NCBI RefSeq assembly: GCF_000186865.1
Contig: NW_008705575.1
Span: 135,108-186,368, forward strand
Reading direction: 5' to 3'
Source of the DNA: Aureococcus anophagefferens
Lineage: Eukaryota; Sar; Pelagophyceae; Pelagomonadales; Pelagomonadaceae
DNA length: 51,261 nucleotides
The position numbers and the translations under genes are program-made. Every line of letters starts with the position of its first letter. Within the stretch, counting starts at the first letter, position 1. Positions 27,841 through 36,484 of the stretch are shown one piece after another. Below the pieces are notes generated by a model. The model saw nothing but the letters and a program-made list of their open reading frames with translations. It was not told the DNA's origin and did not search any database.

Positions 27841-28173
27841 CTACGCCTCGACGTTCGTGTTGTCCTCGAGGTAGGTGCGGTACTGGTCCTTCGCCTGCCG
27901 CTCGAGCTCCGGGTCGACCTTGCCCGAGAGCGGGTCCGTGCCGAGCGCGCGTCGGAACAAGAAGATGTGGCGCTCCGGGCGGTGGATCATGAAGTGCTGC
28001 CAGCCCCGGGACATCTGGATGCCCGCGTTGCGCCACTCCTGCTCCGACATGAGCGTCGACCGCGGCAGCGACTTCGCGAGCTCCTTCGGCATGATCACGT
28101 GCCGGTACTCGTAGTTCTCGTCGTTGTACTTCTCCGAGTACTCGATGCGCGAGATGAGGTCCGAGTTCACCAT
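27841..28173 (-). CDS. CKS1: Cyclin-dependent kinase regulatory subunit (CKS1/Suc1)
   Basis: 110 codons. The family core is clear: [59 protein letters not shown]. These contain the anion-binding Lys/Arg residues and the HxPExH hinge that lets CKS proteins bind CDK and exchange beta-strands. The C-terminal tail of about 25 residues is charged and slightly longer than in animal CKS. CKS subunits tether CDK-cyclin to phosphorylated substrates in the cell cycle. The gene is a single exon, divergent from the MAP3K gene. Confidence 0.95.
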   Translation of the reverse strand: MVNSDLISRIEYSEKYNDENYEYRHVIMPKELAKSLPRSTLMSEQEWRNAGIQMSRGWQHFMIHRPERHIFLFRRALGTDPLSGKVDPELERQAKDQYRTYLEDNTNVEA

Positions 28174-28823
28174 CCTGCGCGCGGCGAGCGCTCGGGCGGG
28201 GATCGCGGCCGACGAGCGGAGGGGATACCGGGTCGGAGGGGAGATCGGCCGACCGCGCGCGCGCGCGGGGCCCCTCGGCCGCTCCCGCTGCCACCGCGCT
28301 CCCCCGGCGACCCCGCGGCCCGGGACGGCCTCCGAGATCGCGAACGGCAGCGGCAGGGCCGGGACGAGGCCCGTCGCTGCCAGCCGCTTTTCGCGGCCAT
28401 TTGACCGTTTCCAGACGCGCGCCCGGCGGCTTTTCGCGGGTGAAACGGGTGCGCGCGGCGGGCGTCTTGGGAGTGGCGCGGCGGAGAGGTCGTGAGAAGG
28501 GGTGTGGGGGGCGTGCGGGCGCGCGCGCGAAGCGAGGACTCACCTCTCGAACTGCCAAAGTCGCGGCATTGAAACCTTGGGCGGGCGTTTGCGATGAGGC
28601 CAACAGTGCCGCCACAGATGCCCCTCAAGCTGCCCCGCAGCCCTCCCCCGGCGGCGCCGTGGCGACAGGCGCAGCGCGCGGCCGCGGTGCCCGCCGACGC
28701 CGTGTTCACGGCGCGGACCCGCGAGAGCACCGCGGCGGGGTTCCGCGCCGCGAGCCGCCCCGGGAGCGCCAACGCCGCTAGCGGCAGCTCCGCGTCGTCG
28801 TCGCGAGGCGGCCGCGCCAAACC
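28174..28823. other. Divergent intergenic region between CKS1 and MAP3K
   Basis: 650 bp holding both promoters. It is GC-rich with alternating GC runs (near 28256-28268 and 28513-28532). Open frames on the plus strand have Arg/Pro/Ala composition typical of non-coding GC-rich DNA. I see no RNA gene or convincing exon. Confidence 0.5.
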
Positions 28824-31439
28824 ATGGCGCCGTCGCGGGGCCCGTTCAAGCCGCCCAAGGTGACGTCGTCCATCGAGTTCGAGGCCATGCTCGAGAACAT
28901 GACCGAGTCGTCGAGCGACGACGACGAGGACATCAGCCTCCACAGCACCCCAAAGCCGGGCGACTCGCTGTCGCCGCGGACGACGGAGGCCGTGTTCAGC
29001 CACCTGCTCCAGGAGCAGGACGACGAGGCGAGCTCGAGCGCGGCCTTCAGCCCGCCGGACCACGGGTCCATCCCGCTGGAGTCGTCCCTCGAGAGCCCCG
29101 CGAGCTCGCTCTGCGCGACGGGCCCGCGGCGCCTGCCGCCGCGCGAGCCCGTGCCCGCGTCGCCGCGGACGCCCGGCGGCTCGCTGCTCGAGGCCGCCGC
29201 CGCCGCGAGCCCCCGGCCGTCGAGCGCGAGCCCCCGGAGCCCGCCGCGCGACGCGCTGAGCCCGCGGAGCCCCGGCGGGGACGGCGACGACGCGTTCAGC
29301 CCGAGGAGCCCCACCAAAAACGGCGAGCCGCCGCGGCGGCGGCGGCGGCGGCGCATCGAGCCCGGCACGTGGAAGATCGCCAACGTCATCGGCCAGGGCA
29401 GCTTCGGCGCCATCTATTTAGGCCTCAACATGAACACGGGCGAGCTCATGGCCGTCAAGGAGCTGCCCATCCGGCGCGCGCGCGACGTCGCGGAGCTCCG
29501 CCAGGAGATCGACATCCTGGCCACGTTGGAGCACCCGAACATCGTCAAGTACCTCGGCGCGGAGGTCAAGGACGCCGACGACGCCGGCGGGCCCGCGCTC
29601 TACATCATGCTCGAGTACGTGCCCGGCGGCTCCGTGCGCCAGCTCCTGGAGGCCTTCGAGAAGTTCTCGGAATCCGTCGTCCGCATCTACGGGAACCAGA
29701 TCCTGAAGGGCCTCGCCTACCTCCACGACAACGCGATCTGCCACCGCGACATCAAGGGCGCGAACATCCTATTGGACGAGAAGGGGCTGGTGAAGCTCGC
29801 GGACTTTGGCGCGTCGTGCAACTACGAGCTCGACGCGTGCGCCAAGGTCCAGGCGGGCACCTGTGCCGAAACCAACCACTGGTTTGGGTGGTCCTGACCA
29901 AACTTGAGAATTCTCTAGCTCGGTCAAATCGAAGTCGATTCGGCTGATTTTTGGACGGATCGATCGCTCTCGTCGAGTTCTCGAAGCCCAGCCGAAGAGC
30001 TTGTGTCAAAACATTCGAATACGCTCACATTGAAGTCGGGTTGAAGATTTTGGTTTCGGTCCAGGCGGGCACGCCCTACTTCATGGCGCCGGAGATCATG
30101 GCCAACGCGCCCTACGCGCCCGCGGCCGACGTCTGGTCCTTCGGGGGCGTCGTATTGCAGATGGCGACGGGCCACTTCCCCTGGCTCGAGGTGAAGCGGA
30201 CGTCGACCGCGGACCTGTTCGCCTACGTGACGACGCACAACGTCGCGCCGGCCTGCCCGACGCACTTCAGCGCCGAGCTCCACGACTTCCTCGGCGCCAT
30301 CTTCGACCGCGACGCGGACCGGCGGCCCGCGGCGGCGGCGCTGCTCCGCCACGCGTTCCTGGAGGAGCCGGACGACGCGGACGAGCTCAACTCGTCGTTC
30401 ACGGAGCTCGAGGCGCACCACGAGGTCTTCGCGAAGATCGAGCGCATCGCCAAGGAGTCGGACGCGCCGCGGCCCGCGCGGTCCCGGTCCGCGCCCGGGG
30501 GGGGACAGGACAAGCAGCCGAACCCCTACCGCCGCGCGAAGAGCGACGCCGCGAGGGCCGAGAAGCACCGGAGCCGCAACCCCTACGCGCGCAAGAAGAA
30601 GGCGCCCGGCGCGATCCGCGTCGACGGCGCCGACGAGGCCAAGCGCGCGGAGCCGAGTCCCTACGGCCGGTCGTCCGCGTCCGACGCCGCGTCCGTCGCG
30701 ACGACGCCCGACGCGCTGGACGCGACGCTGAAGGGCGCCGCGGCCGCGGCCGTCAAGGCCGCCCTCGACGAGCTCGCGCCGTCGACGCCGTCGACGCTCG
30801 CGACGCCGAGCCCCGTCGACGACGCTTCGAACCGCCGCGCGGTCTTCAAGATGCCCGCGTGGCAGAAGACGACGGCCGAGACGGACCGGCACGACACGGT
30901 CTACCTCGCGCCCCGCGCGTCGCCCGCGCGGCCGCGGACGGCGCCGCCCGTGCCCTACCGCGGCGACGACGCGGCCGCGCCGCCGAAAGCCCAAACGCCG
31001 CCGCCGGCCGAGCCGCCCGCGGCCGCGCGGCCGCCGCCGGCGACGGGCACGGCGGCCGCGCGGCCGGGCAGCGCCGTCGGCGCGCTCCTGTGTGCAAATC
31101 AACCAGTGAGCTGGGACGTCGGGGCCAAACTTGAGAATTCTCTAGCTCGGTCAAATCGAAGTCGATTCGGCTGATTTTTGGACGAATCGATTGCTCTCAG
31201 CGAGTTCTCGAAGCACGGCGGAAGTGCTCGTGTCAAAACATTCGAATACGCACACATTGAAGTCGGTTTGAAGATTTGATTTGCACACAGGCGCGCTCTA
31301 CTTCGCCCAGTTCCTCAAGAACAAGTCGAAGCGGCCCGATTCGAGGGAAGCCCCGACGTCGAGCCGGAGCCTCGGCGACGCGCGGCCCGCGGACCCCGGC
31401 GCGCCGCCGCCGTCGAGCCGGAGCCTCGACGGGCACTAA
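28824..31439 (+). CDS. MAP kinase kinase kinase (MEKK/ANP-like)
   Basis: Exons 28824-29852, 30065-31079 and 31291-31439 (2193 nt, 730 residues). Residues 1-180 are Ser/Pro-rich with many SPR motifs, possible sites for proline-directed kinases. The kinase domain starts near 182 with WKIANVIGQGSFGAIYLG; catalytic features are AVKEL (Lys), HRDIKGANILL, DFGAS and AGTPYFMAPEI. GTPYFMAPE and HRDIKGAN are typical of the MEKK/NPK1 class acting at the top of MAPK cascades. The C-terminal 200 residues are basic and Pro-rich. Introner A4 lies exactly between DFG and APE in the activation segment and A5 near the C-terminus. It converges with the WD40 gene. Confidence 0.92.
29861..30064 (+). mobile_element. 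Introner element, family A (copy A4, variant ends)
   Basis: A 204-bp element with divergent ends CTGTGCCGAAACCAA and TTGGTTTCGGTCCAG, flanked by GCGGGCAC (29853-29860, 30065-30072). The direct repeat extends to 15 bp because the element's last bases (GGTCCAG) match the exon before the insertion. Donor GC, acceptor AG, phase 0. Splicing restores AKVQAGTPYFMAPE in the kinase activation segment. Confidence 0.93.
31088..31290 (+). mobile_element. Introner element, family A (copy A5)
   Basis: A 203-bp element with perfect 15-bp inverted ends (CTGTGTGCAAATCAA) and exact duplicate GCGCGCTC (31080-31087, 31291-31298). Donor GC, acceptor AG, phase 1; splicing restores AVGALYFAQ. Near-identical to A3 at the CCAGTGAGCTGGGACGTC end. 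Confidence 0.95.
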
Positions 31440-31479
31440 CCTCATGTGGGCGCTCGCTTACGGGGGCGAGGTCGGGCGC

Positions 31480-32396
31480 TCACGGCAGCTTGCGCACCGA
31501 CGCGGTACAGTCGCCGCTCCCCGCGGCGCACGTCTTGCCGTTGGCGGCGAGGGCGACGCCGTTGACGCGCTTTTTGTGCCCCGCGGTGATGGACGCCGTT
31601 ATCGTTTGCGTCTTCACGTCCCAGAGCGTCAGCTCGCCGAACTGCCCCCCCGCGAGCACCGAGGCGCCGTCGTCGGCGAGGGCGCAGCAGGGCACCCAGG
31701 CGGCGTAGCCCTCGCCCTCCTCGCCGAGGACGGCGACCTGCTCGAACGTCCGGGAGTCCCAGACGCGGACGACGTGGTCGTAGCCGCACGTCGCGACCGT
31801 GTTTCCGCCCGAGAAGCTCACGCCGCAGACGCGCGCGGCGTGGCCCTCGAGGACGCCGAGCTTGGCGCCCGTGGCGACGTCCCAGAGCTCCGCCTTGTTC
31901 TCGCAGTGGCCCGTCGCGACCGTCGCGCCGTCCGCGGCGAAGGACACCGACGTCACGAACTTCTCGCCCTCTTCCGGGAGCTGTCCCAGGCGCCCGTCGC
32001 CGCGATTGTGCCGTCCCGGGTCACGGCGCAGGACGTGACCCAGTGCGTGTGGCCCGCGAGGACCTTCCGCTCGGCGCCGGTCGCCGCGTCCCAGACGCGC
32101 GCGGTCTTGTCGCCGCTCGACGTCACGATGACGGACCCGTCGCCGGAGAAGGCGCAGCCCGTGACGTCGCGGTCGTGGCCCGCGAGCGTGTGGACGAGGG
32201 CGCCCGTCGTCACGTCCCAGACCTTGCACGCGTTGTCGTCGCCGCAGCCGATGCCCGCCGCGGCGCGCGTCCCGTCGCGCGTCAGCGCCACGCCGTAGAC
32301 GACGCCGCCGGCGTCGAAGACCCGCGGCTCGCCGACCGTCGACCCGTAGTCGAAGCCGCGCGCCGCCGTCGGCGTGGGATTCGCAAACTCGGCCAT
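31480..32396 (-). CDS. WD40-repeat protein with internal deletion/frameshift
   Basis: The ATG at 32396 (MAEFANPTP) begins a series of WD40 blades: ACKVWDVTTGALVHTLAGHD, KTARVWDAATGAERKVLAGH. At about 31985, after AATGAWDS, the frame is lost. The remaining blades continue one frame over (LPEEGEKFVTSVSF, KAELWDVATGAKLGVLEGH, HVVRVWDSRTFEQ, GELTLWDVKTQTI) to the stop at 31480. The blade at the junction lacks its usual second half (about 13 residues), so this looks like a short deletion rather than a missed intron. It could be an assembly error or a decaying gene. WD40 propellers are protein-binding scaffolds; the partner is unknown. Confidence 0.75.
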
Positions 32397-32448
32397 GCTG
32401 CCCGCAAATCGCGAGCGGGGCAGCCCCTTGGCCGGGGGTTCTCCAGTG

Positions 32449-33920
32449 TTACGCGGCGCCCCGCCGGTCGGCGGCGGCGATGCCCGCGACGAGGGCCGGG
32501 TCGTCCCGCCAGGGCGTGTGCGCGAGCGCCGCGCGGACGTCGCCGAAGTTCGCGATCATCTCGTGCACGGGCCGCTGGATGCTCTTCTCGAGGGGCGAGT
32601 TCGCGGCCCGAGGCGGCACGCCGAGGAACGCGAAGACGCGCGCCATGGTCGCGTCCGGCTCCGCGGCGAGGTCCGCGAAGTCGACGTGGAGGTAGGGGCG
32701 GCCCGCGCTCGACGCCCACCTGCGCGGTTTCCCCGGCGTCGCGGCCGAACCCCGGGCGTCGCGGCCGAACGCGACCGACGCTCGGACGAGCGATCGCGCA
32801 TCTCGACGCGCGCGTCGTCTCGCGTCGAAGGATGACGATGATTCCGCGCGCGGCGGCGCGCGCGCGCATCTCCGCCCAGTGCTTCGCCTCCGCGGTCACG
32901 CTCCGCTTCAAGAGGTCGTCGACGTCGACGGTGATGCGCTTCGCGTTCAGCTCAGCGACGCAGGTCGCGTTGCCCGCGGCGCAGTGCGTCGCGAGGGACT
33001 TGTCCCGCTTCATGATGCCCGAGACGTACTTCCCGAGGCCCTGGCGCTCCAATAAGAGCAACCTGTGTGGAAATCAACCACTGGTTTTGGGTGGTCCCCA
33101 CCAAACTTCAGCACTCTCTATCTCGGTCAAATCGACGTCGATTCGGCTGATTTTTGGACGGATCGATTGCTCTCGTCGAGTTCTCGAAGCACAGCGAAAG
33201 AGTCTGGTCTAAATCGTTCGATTACGCGCACATTGAAGTCGGGTTGAATATTTGATTTCCACACGGATAGCAACCGCGCGGAATTCGCCGCGAGCCAGCC
33301 GCGGAACACGTCGGACTGCGCGCGGTACCGGCGCGCGCGCGCGTTGTCCTCGTAGGGGTAGATGAGCCCCTGGCCGTTGAACCACTTGAACCCGGTGACC
33401 TGCGGCGGGGAACCAGTGAGCGATCCGAGCATGTCTGAGTCCGTCGCGAATACCGAACCCGTCGGAGCGCGCCGACGCCGCCGCGGCGCGCGTTCGGACG
33501 CGCCGCGGCCTCTCGTCTCTCGAGCGATCCGCGGACCGCGCGCGCGCCCGCGTCGCGATGATACGTCGAAGGCCCGCGCGGCGGACTCGCGGTGACGTTG
33601 TCCGAGCGGCACGGCGACGAGCGCCGCCGCCGGTAGGGCTTGCGGAAGTCGCCGCTCGACACCATGTCGAGCTTCTCCCGCACGCGCAAAAGGTGGTCGC
33701 GTTCGACCTCTTCCTCGCTCAGGCCCGCCGCGGCGCGCTGGTCCCACCAGTCGACGCCGAGCTCGCGGAGCGTCTCGTCTTTCACGCAGACCTCGTCGGC
33801 GTCGTTGAGCATGGACACGAGGAAGTCCGTCCCGGACCGCGCCCGCGACACGACGACGACGACCGTCTTCGGTTTTGCCGCGGAGGCGAGATAGGCGGTG
33901 ACGGTGAGGAGGCGAGCCAT
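32449..33920 (-). CDS. Sulfotransferase-family protein with three introns
   Basis: Proposed exons 33920-33597, 33399-33275, 33062-32814 and 32719-32449 (969 nt, 322 residues; an upstream ATG at 33935 adds five). Near the N-terminus VVVVVSRARSGTDFLVSML matches the 5'-phosphate-binding loop of PAPS-dependent sulfotransferases (RSGT). Later TGFKWFNGQG, GIIVILRRE and the C-terminal YLHVDFADLAAEPDATMARV fit the 3'-phosphate-binding and closing helix regions. It would transfer sulfate to a carbohydrate or other acceptor; a short hydrophobic N-terminus could place it in the secretory system. The second intron is introner A6, the first looks like a decayed introner, and the last (32720-32813, GC-AG) is tentative. 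Confidence 0.7.
33063..33266 (-). mobile_element. Introner element, family A (copy A6)
   Basis: A 204-bp element in the sulfotransferase gene, ends CTGTGTGGAAATCAA paired at 14 of 15 positions. The duplicate is GTTGCTAT in the intron and GTTGCTCT in the exon (7 of 8). Donor GT, acceptor AG, phase 2 in the proposed model; splicing restores NSARLLLLERQG. Inverted interior relative to the gene. Confidence 0.92.
33400..33588 (-). mobile_element. Probable decayed introner forming an intron
   Basis: The intron 33400-33596 restores the sulfotransferase frame (SDNVTGFKWF). Its donor-side bases GTCACCGC and the exon bases after the acceptor GTCACCGG match at 7 of 8, like a target duplication. Inside, GGGAACCAGTGAGC sits where the A-family AACCAGTGAGC end lies, and TTCGGACG plus CTCTCGTC occur at the offset and spacing of TTTGGACG plus CTCTCGTC in family A. 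The rest has drifted to GC-rich sequence and the inverted ends are no longer paired. Confidence 0.55.
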
Positions 33921-34155
33921 CGCCGCCGCTCGCATTTTTTTTTCGCCTTGACGCGTCTCTAAACGTAGGGGGCCCGGGAGGAACCGCGGGGGATGGGAGG
34001 CTCAGAGGGGTCTCACAGGCGCGGGAGGCGCCAGTGGACGGCGGCGTCCTGGCGAAGGCGCCAGTCGCAGGGGCGGCCTTTTTTTTTTCGCCACAAGGTT
34101 TTGGGATTTTTGGGCCCTGGAGGGCGAGGTCGCGGGCGTCCGCGCGTACAATAAT

Positions 34156-34797
34156 ATGACCCCGATGGAGAATTTTTTGGCGCAACGTGACCCCAATTAC
34201 GATGTCCGAAACATCGTAATGGTGCCGCCCGAGCCGCTGCGTGCAAGTTTCAACCTTAATTGTGGACTTGACCATAGCGTGTTGGGGCTATTGGAGGGAG
34301 TTCGAGATTTCTACTCACCAGAAAAAACTGATGAGCAGCTATCAAATATTGCTACACTTTTTAAAACGCACGGCAAGATGATGCCGACCCTGTCCGAGCT
34401 CGCCGCGGCGTACCGTTACGATTTTCCCGAGGCCCGGGTCGCGGCGCAGATGGTGTATTGGACGGCCCTCTATGCGAACGTCGAAAGCGCATGCGCGCGC
34501 CAGCGCCGCCGCGCGGCGCGCCTGCCGCTCCTGCTCTGCCGCCAGCGCTACTATGCCGAGGCGGAGACGGACGACGAAGAGGCCGACGAAGGCGGCGCGG
34601 ACGAGCGCGCGCCCGCGGACGTCGTCGTCGCGCTCGCGCGGCCCGGCCTCGAGGGCGCGTTCCGCCACATGGTGACGTTCCTCTCGACGACGAACGGAGA
34701 GACTCTAGAGGGTTCACAAGCACAAAACTTCTATCGGAGCGTCTTCACGAGCGTGCACCGGGCCTCGGCGCTGTCGTCCGTGTGGATGAGGTCGTAG
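34156..34797 (+). CDS. Orphan ORF with AT-rich 5' half
   Basis: 213 codons from an ATG at 34156. The first 75 or so codons use A/T-ending codons (for example FNLNCGLDHSVLGLLEGVRD), quite unlike every neighbour, while the rest is GC-rich host-like sequence (ARQRRRAARLPLLL). I recognise no domain. The last 67 bp overlap the 3' end of the convergent GNAT gene, so the true 3' end may lie earlier. It may be a fragment of an acquired or mobile gene fused by chance to host DNA, or a real fast-evolving gene. Function unknown. Confidence 0.4.
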   Translation: MTPMENFLAQRDPNYDVRNIVMVPPEPLRASFNLNCGLDHSVLGLLEGVRDFYSPEKTDEQLSNIATLFKTHGKMMPTLSELAAAYRYDFPEARVAAQMVYWTALYANVESACARQRRRAARLPLLLCRQRYYAEAETDDEEADEGGADERAPADVVVALARPGLEGAFRHMVTFLSTTNGETLEGSQAQNFYRSVFTSVHRASALSSVWMRS

Positions 34798-35483
34798 CCG
34801 AGGTTCGCGTACATGCGGCGCGCCGCCGCGTTCGACGCCTCGACCTTGAGGTAGACGACGTCGTAGCCCCAGTCGAGCACCGCGGCCTCGCACCGCCGCA
34901 CGAGGCGCGTCGCCAAATTCCGGCGCCGGTGGTCGGGCCGCACGGCGAGGTCGGAGATGTAGGGCCGCGGGTGGGACTCGCCGGGGCCCGGGTTGCGCTT
35001 CGGCCGGCAGTCGACGTCGACGTAGGCCACGGCCTCGCCGTTTAGGCGCGCCGACCGCGCGACGAGCTGCGCGTGCGCCTCGCCGCCGTGGTGCGCCCGC
35101 AGCCGCTTGTGCTCGCGGTGGGCCGTCACCGCCAGGAAGGCCGGGTGGCGGCTCGCGGCCTCGAAGAAGGACGCCACGAGCAGCGCCGCGCACTCGCCTA
35201 AATCCTCGACGGCCGCGTCCTCGATGGCGACGGCGGCCTCGCCGAGCGGCGCGGGCGACGCCGGCGGGTCGAAGGCCAGCGGCTCGAGCTGGGTGATGGG
35301 CGACCCGTCGAGGGGGCCGAAGACCTCCGGGGGCGGCCGCGCCACGAACGTCGGCTCGTAGACCTTCTCCGTCGTCGCGCCCAGCGTCGCCCGCAGTCGC
35401 AGCAGCGAGTCGCGCACGCTGAAGCCATCGCCGACGCCGGCGAGGGCGAAGACCACCAGGGCGGCGAGCCGGCGGCGGCCCAT
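34731..35483 (-). CDS. GNAT-family N-acetyltransferase, probably plastid-targeted
   Basis: 250 codons from the ATG at 35483. A signal-peptide-like start (LAALVVFALAGVGDGFSVR) has a Phe just after the predicted cleavage region, as in bipartite plastid leaders of secondary-plastid algae; plastid import is inference. The GNAT core lies at about 85-250: AIEDAAVEDLGECAALLVAS, then the acetyl-CoA-binding motif SDLAVRPDHRRRNLATRLVR (RxxxxA/G type) and the closing KVEASNAAARRMYANLGYD. The acceptor could be protein N-termini or small amines. It overlaps the tail of the orphan ORF on the other strand. Confidence 0.8.
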   Translation of the reverse strand: MGRRRLAALVVFALAGVGDGFSVRDSLLRLRATLGATTEKVYEPTFVARPPPEVFGPLDGSPITQLEPLAFDPPASPAPLGEAAVAIEDAAVEDLGECAALLVASFFEAASRHPAFLAVTAHREHKRLRAHHGGEAHAQLVARSARLNGEAVAYVDVDCRPKRNPGPGESHPRPYISDLAVRPDHRRRNLATRLVRRCEAAVLDWGYDVVYLKVEASNAAARRMYANLGYDLIHTDDSAEARCTLVKTLR

Positions 35484-35673
35484 GGCGTCCGGCGGCGCGC
35501 GGCGGGCGCGTATCTCCCCGGCGGCGCGCGGCAAGGAGAGAGGGCGGGCTGACTAGGTGTCGGATCGTCGACGCTCCAACATCCGAGGCGCGTGTGCTCC
35601 TCTGACCTCGTTGAAGCCTGGGGGCAGCCTCTGCGCCTCTCAGTCGCCTTCTCTCTCCGCGCGCGGCGGCGCG

Positions 35674-36327
35674 ATGACGACGGCGTCGTCGATCTTCGTC
35701 ACGCACGGCGACGAGGGCGACGTCGACGAGCCCTTCACCGTGAAATTGGCCCTGAAGCCGGGCAAGGGCGCCGCGGCCCGCATCCTGCGCCAGTTCTGCA
35801 AGGTGCGCAACGGGAAGCGGCCCGGCGCGCCGCTCGACGCGGAGGACTACGCCCTCGCCCACGACGCCGCGGGCGCGCGGAAGATCGCGAGCGACGACGA
35901 CGTGCGCTTCGTGATTCCAGACGGCGGCGTCGCGTTCGTCGTCGCGCGGCCGGCGCCGCCGCCGGAGCTGAAGCGGGGCTTCCTCGCCGCGCCGGCCCCG
36001 GCGCCGGCGCCGAGCCCGGCGAAGCCCGGCAAAGCGACGAAGCTCAAGAAGGGCTTCTTCAACACCGCGAAGAAGAGCGCCGGCGCGCCGACGCCGACGA
36101 AGAAAAAGGTCGACGACGAGACGTACGCGACGACGCCGTCCATCGCGCTCCAGCCCTGGACGCAGACGGCGCGCGGGGCCGCCTCCGAGTTCCGCGACGC
36201 GAACGTCCGCGAGCTCAGCCACCGCGTCGCCGACATCGACATGAAGATCGACGCGTGGGCGACGAGCGTCCAGGGCAGCCGCCGCGAGCCCACGGCGCCC
36301 CTCGTCGCCCAGAAGCCCGAGGGCTAG
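35674..36327 (+). CDS. Hypothetical protein
   Basis: 217 codons from the ATG at 35674. The first 95 residues look like a compact domain (FTVKLALKPGKGAAARILRQ, DVRFVIPDGGVAFVVARP) that I cannot name. A Pro/Ala/Lys linker follows (SPAKPGKATKLKKGFFNTAK), then a C-terminal helix (ASEFRDANVRELSHRVADID). Single exon. Codon use and start context match the neighbours. Confidence 0.65.
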   Translation: MTTASSIFVTHGDEGDVDEPFTVKLALKPGKGAAARILRQFCKVRNGKRPGAPLDAEDYALAHDAAGARKIASDDDVRFVIPDGGVAFVVARPAPPPELKRGFLAAPAPAPAPSPAKPGKATKLKKGFFNTAKKSAGAPTPTKKKVDDETYATTPSIALQPWTQTARGAASEFRDANVRELSHRVADIDMKIDAWATSVQGSRREPTAPLVAQKPEG

Positions 36328-36484
36328 CGGCGCGCGTATAACCGCGTGATGCGGGACCGGGCGCGCCCGGCGCGGCCGCGGGTCTTCTCTGCGACAGGAG
36401 AAGGTCGACGGTGCCGTCAAAACGGCGACACCGGCCCGCGAAGTATCCTGACCTCTTGCGCTGCCCCACGATGGGCCCGCCGTG

